Shown: positions 38,415 to 47,051 of the stretch, piece after piece
Layout of the letters: every line of letters starts with the position of its first letter
How positions within the stretch are numbered: the first letter of the stretch is position 1
Assembly (NCBI RefSeq): GCF_002939475.1
Contig: NZ_PKFQ01000002.1
Location: 1 to 64,000 of the forward strand
DNA: 64,000 bases
Direction of reading: 5' to 3'
From: Streptomyces cinnamoneus
Lineage (GTDB): Bacteria; Actinomycetota; Actinomycetes; Streptomycetales; Streptomycetaceae
The notes under the pieces: generated by a model
What the model saw: the letters and a program-made list of their open reading frames with translations, nothing else
Database searches by the model: none
Told to the model about the DNA's origin: nothing
Translations under genes and position numbers: made by a program

Positions 38415-40796
38415 ATGCCGGACCTCCCCGACCGACCCGGTGACCCCTGCGACGAGGAACTGGCGGCGCTGGACGCCCACTGGCGGGCGGCCAACTACCT
38501 CTCGGCGGGCCAGATCTACCTGCTGGACAACCCCCTGCTCACCGAACCCCTGCGCCCGGAGCACATCAAGCCCCGGCTGCTCGGCCACTGGGGCACCTCG
38601 CCGGGGCTGAACCTCGTCCACACCCACCTCAACCGGGTGATCAAGGCACGGGACCTGGACGCCCTGTGCGTCTGGGGGCCCGGCCACGGCGGGCCGGCCG
38701 TCCTCGCGGGCTCCTGGCTGGACGGCAGCTACGGCGAGACCTACCCCGACGTCGGCCGGGACGCGCGCGGCATGGCCCGGCTCTTCCGCCAGTTCTCCTT
38801 CCCCGGCGGCGTGCCCAGCCACGTCGCGCCCGAGACGCCCGGATCCGTCCACGAGGGCGGCGAACTGGGCTACAGCCTCGCCCACGCCTACGGCGCCGCC
38901 CTCGACAACCCCGGCCTGCTCGTGGCCTGCGTCATCGGCGACGGCGAGGCCGAGACCGGCCCGCTGGCGGCCTCCTGGCACTCGAACAAGTTCCTCGACC
39001 CCGTCCACGACGGGGCGGTGCTGCCGATCCTCCACCTCAACGGCTACAAGATCTCCAACCCGGCCGTCCTGGCCCGGCTCCCCGAGACCGAGCTGGACCG
39101 GCTGCTGCACGGCTACGGCCACCACCCCCTCCACGTCGGCGGGGACGACCCCCGCCAGGTCCACCGCGACCTGGCCCGGGCCATGGACACCGCCCTGGAC
39201 CACATCGCCGTCATCCAGCGCTCCGCCCGCGCCGAAGGCGTCACCGACCGGCCCTCCTGGCCCGTGATCGTCCTGCGGACGCCCAAGGGCTGGACCGGCC
39301 CCGCCGAGGTCGACGGCACCCCCGTGGAGGGCACCTGGCGCGCCCACCAGGTCCCGCTCAGCGGCGTCCGGGACGACCGGGGACACCTGCGGCAGCTGGA
39401 GCAGTGGCTGCGCTCGTACCGCCCCGGCGAACTCTTCGACGCCGAGGGCAGGCCCACACCCGCGGTGCTCGCGTGCGTACCGGAGGGGCCCCGCCGCCTC
39501 GGCGCGAACCCGCACGCCAACGGCGGCCTGCTGCTGCGCGAGCTGCCCCTGCCGCCGCTGGAGCGGCACGCGGTCACCGTCGACAAACCGGGCGCCACCC
39601 AACACGAACCCACGCGCGTCCTCGGGGACCTGCTGGAAGACGTCATGACCCGGACCGCCGAGCGCAGGGACTTCCGGCTCGTGGGCCCGGACGAGACGGC
39701 CTCGAACCGGCTCCAGGCCGTCTTCCGGGCCACCGACAAGGCGTGGCAGGCCACCACCCTGCCCACGGACGAACACCTAGGCCGGCACGGCAGGGTGATG
39801 GAGGTCCTCTCCGAGCACCTGTGCCAGGGATGGCTGGAGGGATACCTGCTCACCGGCCGGCACGGCTTCTTCTCCTGCTACGAGGCGTTCGTGCACATCG
39901 TCGACTCCATGGTCAACCAGCACATCAAATGGCTGAAGGTCTCCCGCACCCTGCCCTGGCGCCGGCCCGTCGCCTCGCTCAACTACCTGCTCACCTCGCA
40001 CGTCTGGCGCCAGGACCACAACGGCTTCTCCCACCAGGACCCCGGCTTCGTCGACCACGTCCTCAACAAGAGCGCCGACGTCGTCCGCGTCTACTTCCCG
40101 CCCGACGCCAACACCCTGCTGTCGGTCGCCGACCACGTCCTGCGCAGCCGCGACCACGTCAACGTCGTCGTCGCCGGGAAACAGCCCGGCTTCGACTGGC
40201 TCGACCTGGAACAGGCCCGCGCCCACTGCGCCCGCGGCGCCGGCATCTGGACCTGGGCCGGCACCGAGGAGAGCGGCCGCGAGCCCGACGTCGTCCTCGC
40301 CGCCGCCGGCGACGTGCCCACGCAGGAGGTCCTGGCCGCCGCGAGCCTGCTCCGGCGCCACCTGCCGGACCTGGCCGTCCGGGTCGTCAACGTCGTCGAC
40401 ATCGCCCGCCTCATGCCGAGCGGCGAACACCCCCACGGCATGCCGGACGCCGAGTTCGACGCCCTGTTCACCCGCGACAAGCCGGTCGTCTTCGCCTACC
40501 ACGGCTACCCCTGGCTCATCCACCGCCTGGCCTACCGGCGTGCGGTCCACGGCGACCTGCACGTGCGCGGCTACAAGGAGTCCGGGTCCACGACCACGCC
40601 GTTCGACATGGTCGTCCGCAACGACCTCGACCGCTACCGCCTGGTCATGGACGTCATCGACCGCGTCCCCGGCCTCGCCGTACGGGCCGCAGCAGTGCGC
40701 CAGACCATGGCCGACGCCCGCACCCGCCACCACGCCTGGGTCCGCGAGCACGGCACGGACCTGCCCGAGGTGGCCGACTGGACGTGGGACGGCTGA
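38415..40796 (+). CDS. xfp: Xylulose-5-phosphate/fructose-6-phosphate phosphoketolase
   Basis: 793 residues, the normal length for the family. Signatures: YLSAGQIYLLDN near the start, GPGHGGPA, FPGGVPSH, the thiamine-diphosphate motif GDGEAETGPLA, LHLNGYKI, GRHGFFSCYEAF and QDHNGFSHQDPG. The enzyme splits xylulose-5-P (or fructose-6-P) with phosphate to acetyl-P, giving a route to acetyl-P or acetyl-CoA without pyruvate oxidation. ATG 38415 has GAAGGAG at good spacing; the frame is open upstream inside the kinase gene, but that part is not coding. The gene sits between a DevS-like kinase and a DevR-like regulator, suggesting induction under low oxygen or stress. Confidence 0.97.
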   Translation: MPDLPDRPGDPCDEELAALDAHWRAANYLSAGQIYLLDNPLLTEPLRPEHIKPRLLGHWGTSPGLNLVHTHLNRVIKARDLDALCVWGPGHGGPAVLAGSWLDGSYGETYPDVGRDARGMARLFRQFSFPGGVPSHVAPETPGSVHEGGELGYSLAHAYGAALDNPGLLVACVIGDGEAETGPLAASWHSNKFLDPVHDGAVLPILHLNGYKISNPAVLARLPETELDRLLHGYGHHPLHVGGDDPRQVHRDLARAMDTALDHIAVIQRSARAEGVTDRPSWPVIVLRTPKGWTGPAEVDGTPVEGTWRAHQVPLSGVRDDRGHLRQLEQWLRSYRPGELFDAEGRPTPAVLACVPEGPRRLGANPHANGGLLLRELPLPPLERHAVTVDKPGATQHEPTRVLGDLLEDVMTRTAERRDFRLVGPDETASNRLQAVFRATDKAWQATTLPTDEHLGRHGRVMEVLSEHLCQGWLEGYLLTGRHGFFSCYEAFVHIVDSMVNQHIKWLKVSRTLPWRRPVASLNYLLTSHVWRQDHNGFSHQDPGFVDHVLNKSADVVRVYFPPDANTLLSVADHVLRSRDHVNVVVAGKQPGFDWLDLEQARAHCARGAGIWTWAGTEESGREPDVVLAAAGDVPTQEVLAAASLLRRHLPDLAVRVVNVVDIARLMPSGEHPHGMPDAEFDALFTRDKPVVFAYHGYPWLIHRLAYRRAVHGDLHVRGYKESGSTTTPFDMVVRNDLDRYRLVMDVIDRVPGLAVRAAAVRQTMADARTRHHAWVREHGTDLPEVADWTWDG

Positions 40797-40803
40797 CGGC
40801 GCC

Positions 40804-41481
40804 TCAGCCGCGGCCCGCCGCCTGGGAGGCGATCACGGCCGCCTGGATGCGGCGCTCGACGCCCAGCTTGGCGAGCAGGCGCGAGATGTGGTTCTTCACC
40901 GTCTTCTCGGACAGGAACAGCTCCTTGCCGATCTGGCGGTTGGTCAGTCCGGCCCCCACCAGGGCCAGGATGTCGCGCTCGCGCGGGGAGAGGCCGGCCA
41001 GCCGGGCGTCCTGCGGCCCTGTCTCGTCCTCGCCGCGCAGGCTGCTCATCAGACGAGCCGTCGTGGCCGGATCCAGCATGGACTGGCCGGAGGCGACCGT
41101 ACGGATCGCGGCGACCAGGTCGGAGCCCTTGATCTGCTTGAGGACGTAGCCCGCCGCCCCGGCCATGATCGCGTCCAGCAGGGCGTCGTCGTCGTCGAAC
41201 GACGTCAGCATCAGACAGGCGAGACCCGGCAGGCGCGAGCGCAGTTCCCGGCACACCGAGATGCCGTCGCCGTCCGGCAGCCGCACGTCCAGCACGGCGA
41301 CGTCGGGGCGCAGGGCCGGGCCGCGGGCCAGGGCGTGCTCGATGCCGCCGGCCTCGCCGACGACCGTGATGTCGTCCTCGCCGTCCAGCAGGTCGCGGAT
41401 GCCGCGCCGGACGACCTCGTGGTCGTCCAGGAGGAAGACCCGGATCGGCCTCTCCCGGGAGAACGCCTGTGACTGCTCCAC
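40804..41481 (-). CDS. LuxR-family response regulator, DevR/OsdR type
   Basis: 225 residues from GTG 41481, with AGGAG upstream. The receiver domain has the acidic pair DD in FLLDDHE, phospho-acceptor Asp65 (AVLDVRLPDGDG), TSF and YVLK. The C-terminal NarL/LuxR helix-turn-helix reads LSPRERDILALV then LTNRQIGKELFLSEKTVKNH. The long linker and the SEKTVKNHISRLL helix resemble DevR/DosR. It converges with phosphoketolase (7-bp gap), and the kinase is just beyond. A GGGCCG-AA-CGGCCC repeat upstream may be an autoregulatory site. Confidence 0.94.
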   Translation of the reverse strand: MEQSQAFSRERPIRVFLLDDHEVVRRGIRDLLDGEDDITVVGEAGGIEHALARGPALRPDVAVLDVRLPDGDGISVCRELRSRLPGLACLMLTSFDDDDALLDAIMAGAAGYVLKQIKGSDLVAAIRTVASGQSMLDPATTARLMSSLRGEDETGPQDARLAGLSPRERDILALVGAGLTNRQIGKELFLSEKTVKNHISRLLAKLGVERRIQAAVIASQAAGRG

Positions 41482-41555
41482 TGCCTGCTCCTGTCCGACG
41501 GTCGGCGCACTGCCACGATGATTCGATCATGAACCGGCGGGGCGGTGACCGCCAT

Positions 41556-41569
41556 GGGCCGAACGGCCC
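41556..41569. promoter_or_regulatory. Candidate DevR-type operator upstream of the response regulator
   Basis: GGGCCGAACGGCCC has two perfect 6-bp inverted arms with a 2-bp centre. The DevR/DosR box has the same geometry (GGGACT-NN-AGTCCC). It lies 75-88 bp upstream of the regulator start. Only the pattern is seen; binding is inference, and high-GC DNA makes such palindromes common. Confidence 0.35.
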
Positions 41570-41621
41570 CGGGGCGGGGTGGGGCGGCGGCTTCAGGCGC
41601 GTGGCGCGGCGGTGCCCGGCC

Positions 41622-41909
41622 TCACACGGGCCAGCCGTAGGACGGCGAGGTCCTGGGCTCCGGCGCGGCCCCCACGGCCTCGACGTCGTGCGCGGCGGTG
41701 CTCAGCAGCTTGTCGCCGAGGTCGCGCAGGGCCCGGCCCACGGCGAACTCGTCGCCGATCTCCGGGACGTCCTTGTCGCCGGGGGCGCGCTGGGCTGTTC
41801 CCCGGCCGGTGAGCGAGGTGGTTCCCGTCTCCAGCACCACCTGGGCCTTCGTCGTTCCCTCGTCCTCGGAAAGTCGAAGGCGAACGTTCCACTCGGTCGT
41901 GTGCGGCAT
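41622..41909 (-). CDS. DUF1876 (Rv2632c-like) protein
   Basis: 95 residues from ATG 41909, preceded by GAGGAG. The pattern EWNVRLRLSEDEGTTKAQVV followed by a helix (IGDEFAVGRALRDLGDKLL) matches the small DUF1876 fold. In mycobacteria and streptomycetes such proteins are often DevR- or stress-controlled, but no biochemical role is known to me. A second copy lies at 43353-43622, and the response regulator is next door. Confidence 0.88.
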   Translation of the reverse strand: MPHTTEWNVRLRLSEDEGTTKAQVVLETGTTSLTGRGTAQRAPGDKDVPEIGDEFAVGRALRDLGDKLLSTAAHDVEAVGAAPEPRTSPSYGWPV

Positions 41910-42109
41910 GGCTCGCTCCTCGTTCTGGTCCGGTCCCCGCGGCGGGTGCGCAAAGCCCCGGGGCACGGTTTTCGGCGAGGTCTACCTCCTCAACGTACCT
42001 CGCCCGGCGCCGCTCCTCTCGGCGCCCGCCCGCCGCGCCTGCCGTGCCGTGGTGCGCCGGCCGTGGCGGCGGTGACCGGAGGGCGCCGCCACGGCCGGGG
42101 ACGCGGACG

Positions 42110-43099
42110 TCAGGTGGTCTGGGCCTGGTCGTAGAGCTTCTTGACGTCGTCGCCGAAGTACGGGCCGAACATCGTGTTCGGCAGGAAGACGTAGCCGAAG
42201 CTGTTGACCGAGGCCTGCAGGCCGGTGCCCGAGGCCTCGTCGAACGAGGTGAACCACGGGCCGCCGCTCGAGCCGCCGGTCATGTTGCAGCCGAGGCCGT
42301 GGTCGGTGGTCAGCAGGAAGTCCTTGGAGCTCTTGCCGCTGCAGTGGATGAGCTTGGTGCCGTCGTACGGGGAGGCGGCGGGGAAGCCGAAGGAGTACAT
42401 GGCCTTGTTGTAGCCGCCGTTGAACTCCAGGCCCTGGGCCCCGACGACGTCGGTGAGCCTCTTGCCGTCCACGGGGGCCACGACGGCGGCGCCCACGTCG
42501 TAGTTCATGCCCGTCTGCTCGTTGGCCACCCACTGCGGGGTGGACATCGTCTTGCTCGCGGTCCACTTGCCGTACGGGGTCTGCCCGTTGTCGTAGCCGG
42601 GAGCGAACACCCAGTTGGTGTGCCAGGCGCCCTGGTACTTCACGCAGTGCCCGGCGGTGATCACGGTGCTGCCGTTCTTGCTGGTGACCGCGTCGCCGGA
42701 ACACGAGGCGTTGCGTCCCTGCATGGTGAAGAACACGCGGCCGGACGTCCGGACGACGGCGCCCCCGCCCGTCCACGGGGCGCCGGCCTGGGGGAAGGAC
42801 CTGGTCCGTGGCGCGGCCGGGGCGGTCGGCGCGACGGTCGTCGTCCTGCCGCCGCGCTCGGGCGCCGCGGACGCGGCGTCCGGGGCGACCGGGAGGAGGT
42901 CCAGCGGGGTGGCCGTCCGCATCCGGTCGGGCGTCCAGTAGTCGCTCGCCTTCTGCCGGGCGGCGGCCGAGGCCGCGAGGGTGTGAACGGTCCCTGGTGC
43001 CGGCGGGGCGCCGGCGGCCGCGGTGGCCTGCGTGCCCGCGGTGACCAGGGCGCCGGCGATCAGCAGGATGCCGGCGGTCGTGCGGCGGGGTCGTCTCAC
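42110..43099 (-). CDS. Secreted trypsin-like serine protease
   Basis: 329 residues from GTG 43099 (AAGGAG upstream). A signal peptide is clear: a basic start (RRPRRTT), a hydrophobic core (AGILLIAGALVTA) and an Ala-rich cleavage region. The catalytic triad is visible as His in TAGHC, Asp in NYDVGAAVV and Ser in GGSSGGPW. Two Cys pairs (CSGD...GHC and HCSG...GCNMTGG) would suit disulphides outside the cell. The Ala/Pro-rich stretch after the signal peptide may be a propeptide. The frame is open further upstream to 43243, but the extra residues lack a signal and a ribosome-binding site. It belongs to the V8/glutamyl-endopeptidase-like secreted family of actinomycetes; the substrate is unknown. 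Confidence 0.92.
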   Translation of the reverse strand: MRRPRRTTAGILLIAGALVTAGTQATAAAGAPPAPGTVHTLAASAAARQKASDYWTPDRMRTATPLDLLPVAPDAASAAPERGGRTTTVAPTAPAAPRTRSFPQAGAPWTGGGAVVRTSGRVFFTMQGRNASCSGDAVTSKNGSTVITAGHCVKYQGAWHTNWVFAPGYDNGQTPYGKWTASKTMSTPQWVANEQTGMNYDVGAAVVAPVDGKRLTDVVGAQGLEFNGGYNKAMYSFGFPAASPYDGTKLIHCSGKSSKDFLLTTDHGLGCNMTGGSSGGPWFTSFDEASGTGLQASVNSFGYVFLPNTMFGPYFGDDVKKLYDQAQTT

Positions 43100-43352
43100 G
43101 CGTACTCCTTCTGCCGAGGCCGCGCGCGGCGAGCCGCGCGGGCTCTGTGGGGGCCGGACCGGGCGCGGTGCGGGCGGTCCGGGCAGACGAGTGGTGCGGA
43201 TGCGCAGGAGCGGTGCGTGAGGCAGGGTGCCACGGAAGGCCAACTATTGACAGGGGCGTGTCAAGTTTGGCCGGTTGGAGTGCGGACGTGCGGCGGCCCC
43301 GGCCGCCGGGCGGATGCCGGCGGGCCGGGGCCGTGAGCGAGGCGTGGGTCGG

Positions 43353-43622
43353 TCAGTGGGACAGGTGGACGTCCTGGTGCATGACCTCCTGGATGTCGGT
43401 GCCGGCCTTGTCGAGCAGCTGTTCGGCGAGGCCGTTGAGGGCGCGGGCGGCCGCGACCTCCTCGCCGACCCGCTGCTGGCGGCGGTCGTCCGGATGGCGG
43501 TTGGCGATGCCCTGAGCGGCGAGCTGCGAGCCGTCGTGCATCTTCAGACGCACGTCGGCCTGCGTGGTGGCGTCGATCTCGCGGAACTCCATCTGGATGT
43601 TGCAGTCGACGATCGTCTCCAT
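43353..43622 (-). CDS. DUF1876 protein, second copy
   Basis: 89 residues from ATG 43622; AGGTGA lies just upstream and an in-frame GTG at 43631 is the alternative. It shows the family pattern of beta strands (EFREIDATTQADVRLKM) followed by a helix with GEEVAAARALNGLAEQLL. It is clearly diverged from the copy at 41622-41909, so this is not a recent duplication. It lies upstream of the protease gene and downstream of the phosphoribosyltransferase fusion on the same strand. Confidence 0.87.
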   Translation of the reverse strand: METIVDCNIQMEFREIDATTQADVRLKMHDGSQLAAQGIANRHPDDRRQQRVGEEVAAARALNGLAEQLLDKAGTDIQEVMHQDVHLSH

Positions 43623-43704
43623 GGGGATCACCTGCGGATCTGTTCGGTGGGGGATCGGTTCGGGTCCCTCGCCCCCGCTCCGGGGACGGGGAGGGCACCC
43701 GTCG

Positions 43705-45042
43705 CTACGGCGCGGAGGCGGCGGGCGTCAGATGGCCGGTGAACCAGTCGCGGGCGAGGTCCGCGACGGCGTCCAGGGTTCCGGGCTCCTCGAAGAGGTG
43801 CGTGGCGCCGGGCACGACGGCCAGTCTGTTCTCGCAGCGCAACTGCTGTGCGGCGCGGCGGTTGAGGTCGAGCACCACGTCGTCCAGGCCGCCCACGACG
43901 AGCAGGGTCGGCGCCGTGACGTCACCCAGCCGGGGCCCCGCGAGATCGGGCCGGCCGCCGCGCGAGACGACGGCGGCGACACCGCCCGCGTCCGGGCCGC
44001 CGGGGGCGTCCGCGGCCGCCCACAGGGCGGCTGCCGCGCCCGTGCTCGCGCCGAAGTAGCAGACGGGCCCCGCCGCGCGACGGCGCAGCCAGCGCGTGAC
44101 CTCCGTCAGCCGGCGCGCCAGCGGCTCGACGGCGAACACGTTGGCCCGGTCGGTCTCCTCCTCGGGGGTGAGCAGGTCGAACAGGAGGGTGGCCAGGCCC
44201 GCGTCGTTCAGGGCGCGGGCCACCGCGCGGTTGCGGGGACTCAGCCGGCTGCTGCCGCTGCCGTGCGCGAAGACCACCAGCCCGGGGGCGCCCTCGGGGA
44301 GGGTCAGGTCGCCGGCGAGCTCGACGGCCCCGCCCTCCACCGGCAGCCGCACCGGGCCCGTCGCGAGCCGGCCGGGGCCGCCGCCTCCCGCGTCCTCGTC
44401 GCGGGTCTCCGCCGCGTTGCGGCGCAGGAGCTCCATGACCTCCTCGTCCTCGGTCTGGGAGAAGTCGTGGTACCACTCGCCCACCGCGGAGAAGACCGCC
44501 GGAGTGGACAGGCACACCAGCTCGTCCACCTTCGCCCGGAACGTCTCGGCCGTGTCCGGGGGCGCCACCGGCACGGCCAGCACCACCCGGGCGGCTCCCT
44601 GCGCCCCCGCCACCTGGACGGCGGCGGACGCGGTGGCGCCGGTCGCGATGCCGTCGTCGACCACCACGGCCGTACGGCCCCGCAGCGGGACGCGCGGGCG
44701 CCCGGCGCGGAACCGCTCGGCCTGCCGGGCCAGCTCCGCCTCCTCGCCGCGCTGGACCTCGGCGAGGTCGTCCTCGTCGATGCGGCTCATGCGGACGATG
44801 TCGTCGCTGACCACCCGCACCCCGCCCTCGCCGATGGCTCCGAAGCCGAGCTCGCGGTGGTAGGGCACGCCCAGCTTGCGGACGAGGATGACGTCGAGCG
44901 GCGCCCGCAGCGCGTGGGCGATCTCGAAGGCCACGGGAACGCCGCCCCGTGGCAGGCCCAGCACGACCGGACGTTCGTCGCGCAGATGTTCCAGCCGCTC
45001 GGCGAGGCGCCGACCGGCGTCCACCCGGTCGATGAATCGCAT
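43705..45042 (-). CDS. Phosphoribosyltransferase-alpha/beta hydrolase fusion
   Basis: 445 residues from ATG 45042 (AGAGGTGG upstream). Residues 1-215 form a type I phosphoribosyltransferase-like domain with GLPRGGVPVAFEIA and the PRPP-binding loop VVDDGIATGATA. Residues 225-445 form a dienelactone-hydrolase-like domain with nucleophile motif GASTG, an Asp in GGLDDVVLD and a His in PGATHLFEEPG. The same two-domain protein (Rv0571c type) belongs to the DevR regulon of Mycobacterium as I remember it, which fits the DevS/DevR genes nearby. Reaction and substrate are unknown. Confidence 0.9.
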   Translation of the reverse strand: MRFIDRVDAGRRLAERLEHLRDERPVVLGLPRGGVPVAFEIAHALRAPLDVILVRKLGVPYHRELGFGAIGEGGVRVVSDDIVRMSRIDEDDLAEVQRGEEAELARQAERFRAGRPRVPLRGRTAVVVDDGIATGATASAAVQVAGAQGAARVVLAVPVAPPDTAETFRAKVDELVCLSTPAVFSAVGEWYHDFSQTEDEEVMELLRRNAAETRDEDAGGGGPGRLATGPVRLPVEGGAVELAGDLTLPEGAPGLVVFAHGSGSSRLSPRNRAVARALNDAGLATLLFDLLTPEEETDRANVFAVEPLARRLTEVTRWLRRRAAGPVCYFGASTGAAAALWAAADAPGGPDAGGVAAVVSRGGRPDLAGPRLGDVTAPTLLVVGGLDDVVLDLNRRAAQQLRCENRLAVVPGATHLFEEPGTLDAVADLARDWFTGHLTPAASAP

Positions 45043-45178
45043 GATCCACCTCTGACCCCGGGGCCCGGCTCCGGAGGCTCCGGAAGACAAGGAAAGCCGT
45101 CCGTCCAGGGAGCCTTACTTCCAATATGACGGCCTTGGAGTGGTTAGTCCACGCCAGCCCCGGCCGTCCCGTACCGGT

Positions 45179-45368
45179 CTAGGGGGTGTCCGGTGGGTCG
45201 GTGCGGGTCCTGCGGTGTCCGCTGGGGCCACCTCCCAGCGGTAGCCGGGGGAGGATCGCAAGGCGGAGCATCTGCCTCGGACCGGGCGTCCTCGGCTGAT
45301 GCGACAACGCAGCGAGGTGCCGTGCCGGGCTCCGCAGGGCCCGTGCTGACCCATCGGACACCCCCTAG
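45179..45368. mobile_element. MITE-like element bounded by CTAG and 21-bp inverted repeats
   Basis: The left end starts CTAGGGGGTGTCCGGTGGGT (45179) and the right end is its inverted copy finishing at 45368, with one mismatch in 21. Weaker complementarity extends inward to about 39 bp, and several mismatches would be G-U pairs in RNA. The 190-bp unit has no gene. Internal hairpins occur (CCGCTGGG...CCCAGCGG). CTAG at both ends fits a YTAR target duplication of IS5-type transposition. The right CTAG supplies the TAG stop of the HIT gene. No transposase is in the window. Confidence 0.7.
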
Positions 45369-45793
45369 TCCTCACCGAGCGCCGCACGCAACCGGGCCGC
45401 CACCGCCGCCGCCTCCTCGTCGGAGCCGTAGCGCGTACGGGGCCAGAAGAACCCCCGCAGACCGTCCTTGCGGTTGCGCGGCACGACGTGCACGTGGAAG
45501 TGGGGCACGGACTGGCTGACCCGGTTGTTGGCGGCCACGAACGAGCCGGCGGCGTCCATGGCGCGCTCCACCGCGCCCGCGACCCGCTGCACCCGGGTGA
45601 AGAACGGTCCGAGGTCCCCGGCGGGCAGGTCGGTGAGCGTCTCGGCGTGCCGCCGGGGCACCACCAGCACATGGCCCGGGAACAACGGACGCGCGTCCAG
45701 GAACGCCACCGCCGTCTCGTCCTCCAGGACGAGGTGAGCGGCCGTCGCGCCGGCCGCGATCGCACAGAAGATGCAGTCCACGGGGACAGTCAA
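45365..45793 (-). CDS. HIT-family nucleotide hydrolase/transferase
   Basis: About 140 residues. The family start DCIFCAIAAG (zinc Cys pair) is followed by FPGHVLVVPRRH and the histidine triad HFHVHVVPR near residue 100. HIT proteins hydrolyse or transfer nucleoside phosphoramidates and dinucleotides. The start is uncertain: a TTG at 45793 or, more like the family, a GTG at 45781 giving a protein beginning MDCIFC; neither has a strong Shine-Dalgarno sequence. The stop TAG lies exactly in the CTAG end of the adjacent MITE-like element. The gene diverges from the DUF72 gene (78-bp gap). Confidence 0.92.
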   Translation of the reverse strand: MTVPVDCIFCAIAAGATAAHLVLEDETAVAFLDARPLFPGHVLVVPRRHAETLTDLPAGDLGPFFTRVQRVAGAVERAMDAAGSFVAANNRVSQSVPHFHVHVVPRNRKDGLRGFFWPRTRYGSDEEAAAVAARLRAALGED

Positions 45794-45871
45794 CTACCCC
45801 CGGGCCCGGCATCCGGCTGGAATGGGGCCCGTGGCGGTGAATCGCCCGTCCGCCCCGGGCAAGGGTCACCC

Positions 45872-46633
45872 ATGCCCCTCCTCGTCGGCACCTCCGGCTG
45901 GCAGTACAAGGACTGGCGCGGCGACCTCTACCCCGCGGACCTGCCGCAGCGGTTGTGGCTGGAGGAGTACGCGGCGCGGTTCACGACCGTCGAGAACAAC
46001 AACGCCTTCTACCGGCTGCCCAAGCCCGAGACCTTCGCCGACTGGCGCGAGCGCACCCCCGACGGGTTCGTGATGGCCGTCAAGGCCAGCCGCTACCTCA
46101 CCCACATCAAGCGGCTGCGCGAGCCCGAGGAGCCCGTCGACCGGCTCATGCGGCACGCCTCCGGGCTGGGGGAGCGGCTCGGTCCCGTGCTGCTCCAGCT
46201 GCCCCCGACGCTGCGGGCCGACGCCGCGCTCCTGGACGCCGCGCTCGCCTGCTTCCCCGCCGGGACGCGCGTCGCCGTCGAGCCCCGGCACGACTCCTGG
46301 TGGACGGAGGAGATCCGCTCGGTGCTGGAGGACCGGGGCGCCGCCCTGTGCTGGGCCGACCACGACTCCCGGCCGGTGACGCCGCTGTGGCGCACGGCCG
46401 GCTGGGGTTACGTGCGCTTCCACTGCGGCCGGGCGCAGCCGTGGCCGCGCTACGGACGGCAGGCGCTCGGCACCTGGGCCCGGCGCGTCGCCGACACCTG
46501 GCCCGACGACGCCGACGTGTACACCTACTTCAACAACGACCCCGGCGGCGCAGCCGTCCACGACGCGGCCGCCTTCGCCCGCGCCGCGGCCTGTCTGGGG
46601 CGCACGGTGAGCCGCACTCCGGACACTTCCTAG
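45872..46633 (+). CDS. DUF72 family protein
   Basis: 253 residues from ATG 45872 (AAGGG upstream). DUF72 signatures: VGTSGWQYKDWRGDLYP at the start, ENNNAFYRLP, FVMAVKASRYLTHIKRL, LLQLPPTLRAD, VAVEPRHDSWW, YVRFHCG and the C-terminal VYTYFNNDPGGAAV. The family is a TIM-barrel of unknown function widespread in bacteria. It diverges from the HIT gene. Confidence 0.92.
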   Translation: MPLLVGTSGWQYKDWRGDLYPADLPQRLWLEEYAARFTTVENNNAFYRLPKPETFADWRERTPDGFVMAVKASRYLTHIKRLREPEEPVDRLMRHASGLGERLGPVLLQLPPTLRADAALLDAALACFPAGTRVAVEPRHDSWWTEEIRSVLEDRGAALCWADHDSRPVTPLWRTAGWGYVRFHCGRAQPWPRYGRQALGTWARRVADTWPDDADVYTYFNNDPGGAAVHDAAAFARAAACLGRTVSRTPDTS

Positions 46634-46727
46634 GCACGTCCCGATCGGCGGCTCCCGCCCTGCGCGGTAAGGGGCCGCGTGCCAGGGTAGCCGTGTACGG
46701 ACGGAAGCGCCGGTGAAGGAGCAGCAC

Positions 46728-47051
46728 ATGCCCAGAGGATCCAGCCCCAAGCGCGAGCGCCAGTACGAGTACATCAAGGACAGCGTGCGCGACCGCGGCG
46801 AGAGCGAGAAGCGGGCCAAGGAGATCGCGAGCCGCACCGTCAACAAGGAACGGGCCCGCGCGGGCGAGTCCAAGACCGCGAGCCGCACGTCCCTGGACGA
46901 CATGTCGTCCTCGCGTCGCGGCGGCCAGCGCTCGCACTCCGGGGCCCAGGGGCCCACCAAGGAACAGCTGTACAACGAGGCCAGGCAGAAGAACATCCAC
47001 GGCCGCTCGGACATGACCAAGGAGGAGCTGAAGAAGGCGCTCGGCCGCTGA
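46728..47051 (+). CDS. Small basic protein with C-terminal Rho-N/SAP-like motif
   Basis: 107 residues, very rich in Arg, Lys, Glu and Ser. ATG 46728 has GAAGGAG upstream; a GTG at 46713 overlaps that site and is less likely. The N-terminus (SPKRERQYEYIKDS) and the C-terminus (TKEQLYNEARQKNIHGRSDM, then TKEELKKALGR) match small actinobacterial proteins often labelled plasmid stabilisation protein. The C-terminal helix pair resembles a Rho N-terminal or SAP motif, suggesting nucleic-acid binding. Function is unknown. Confidence 0.85.
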   Translation: MPRGSSPKRERQYEYIKDSVRDRGESEKRAKEIASRTVNKERARAGESKTASRTSLDDMSSSRRGGQRSHSGAQGPTKEQLYNEARQKNIHGRSDMTKEELKKALGR

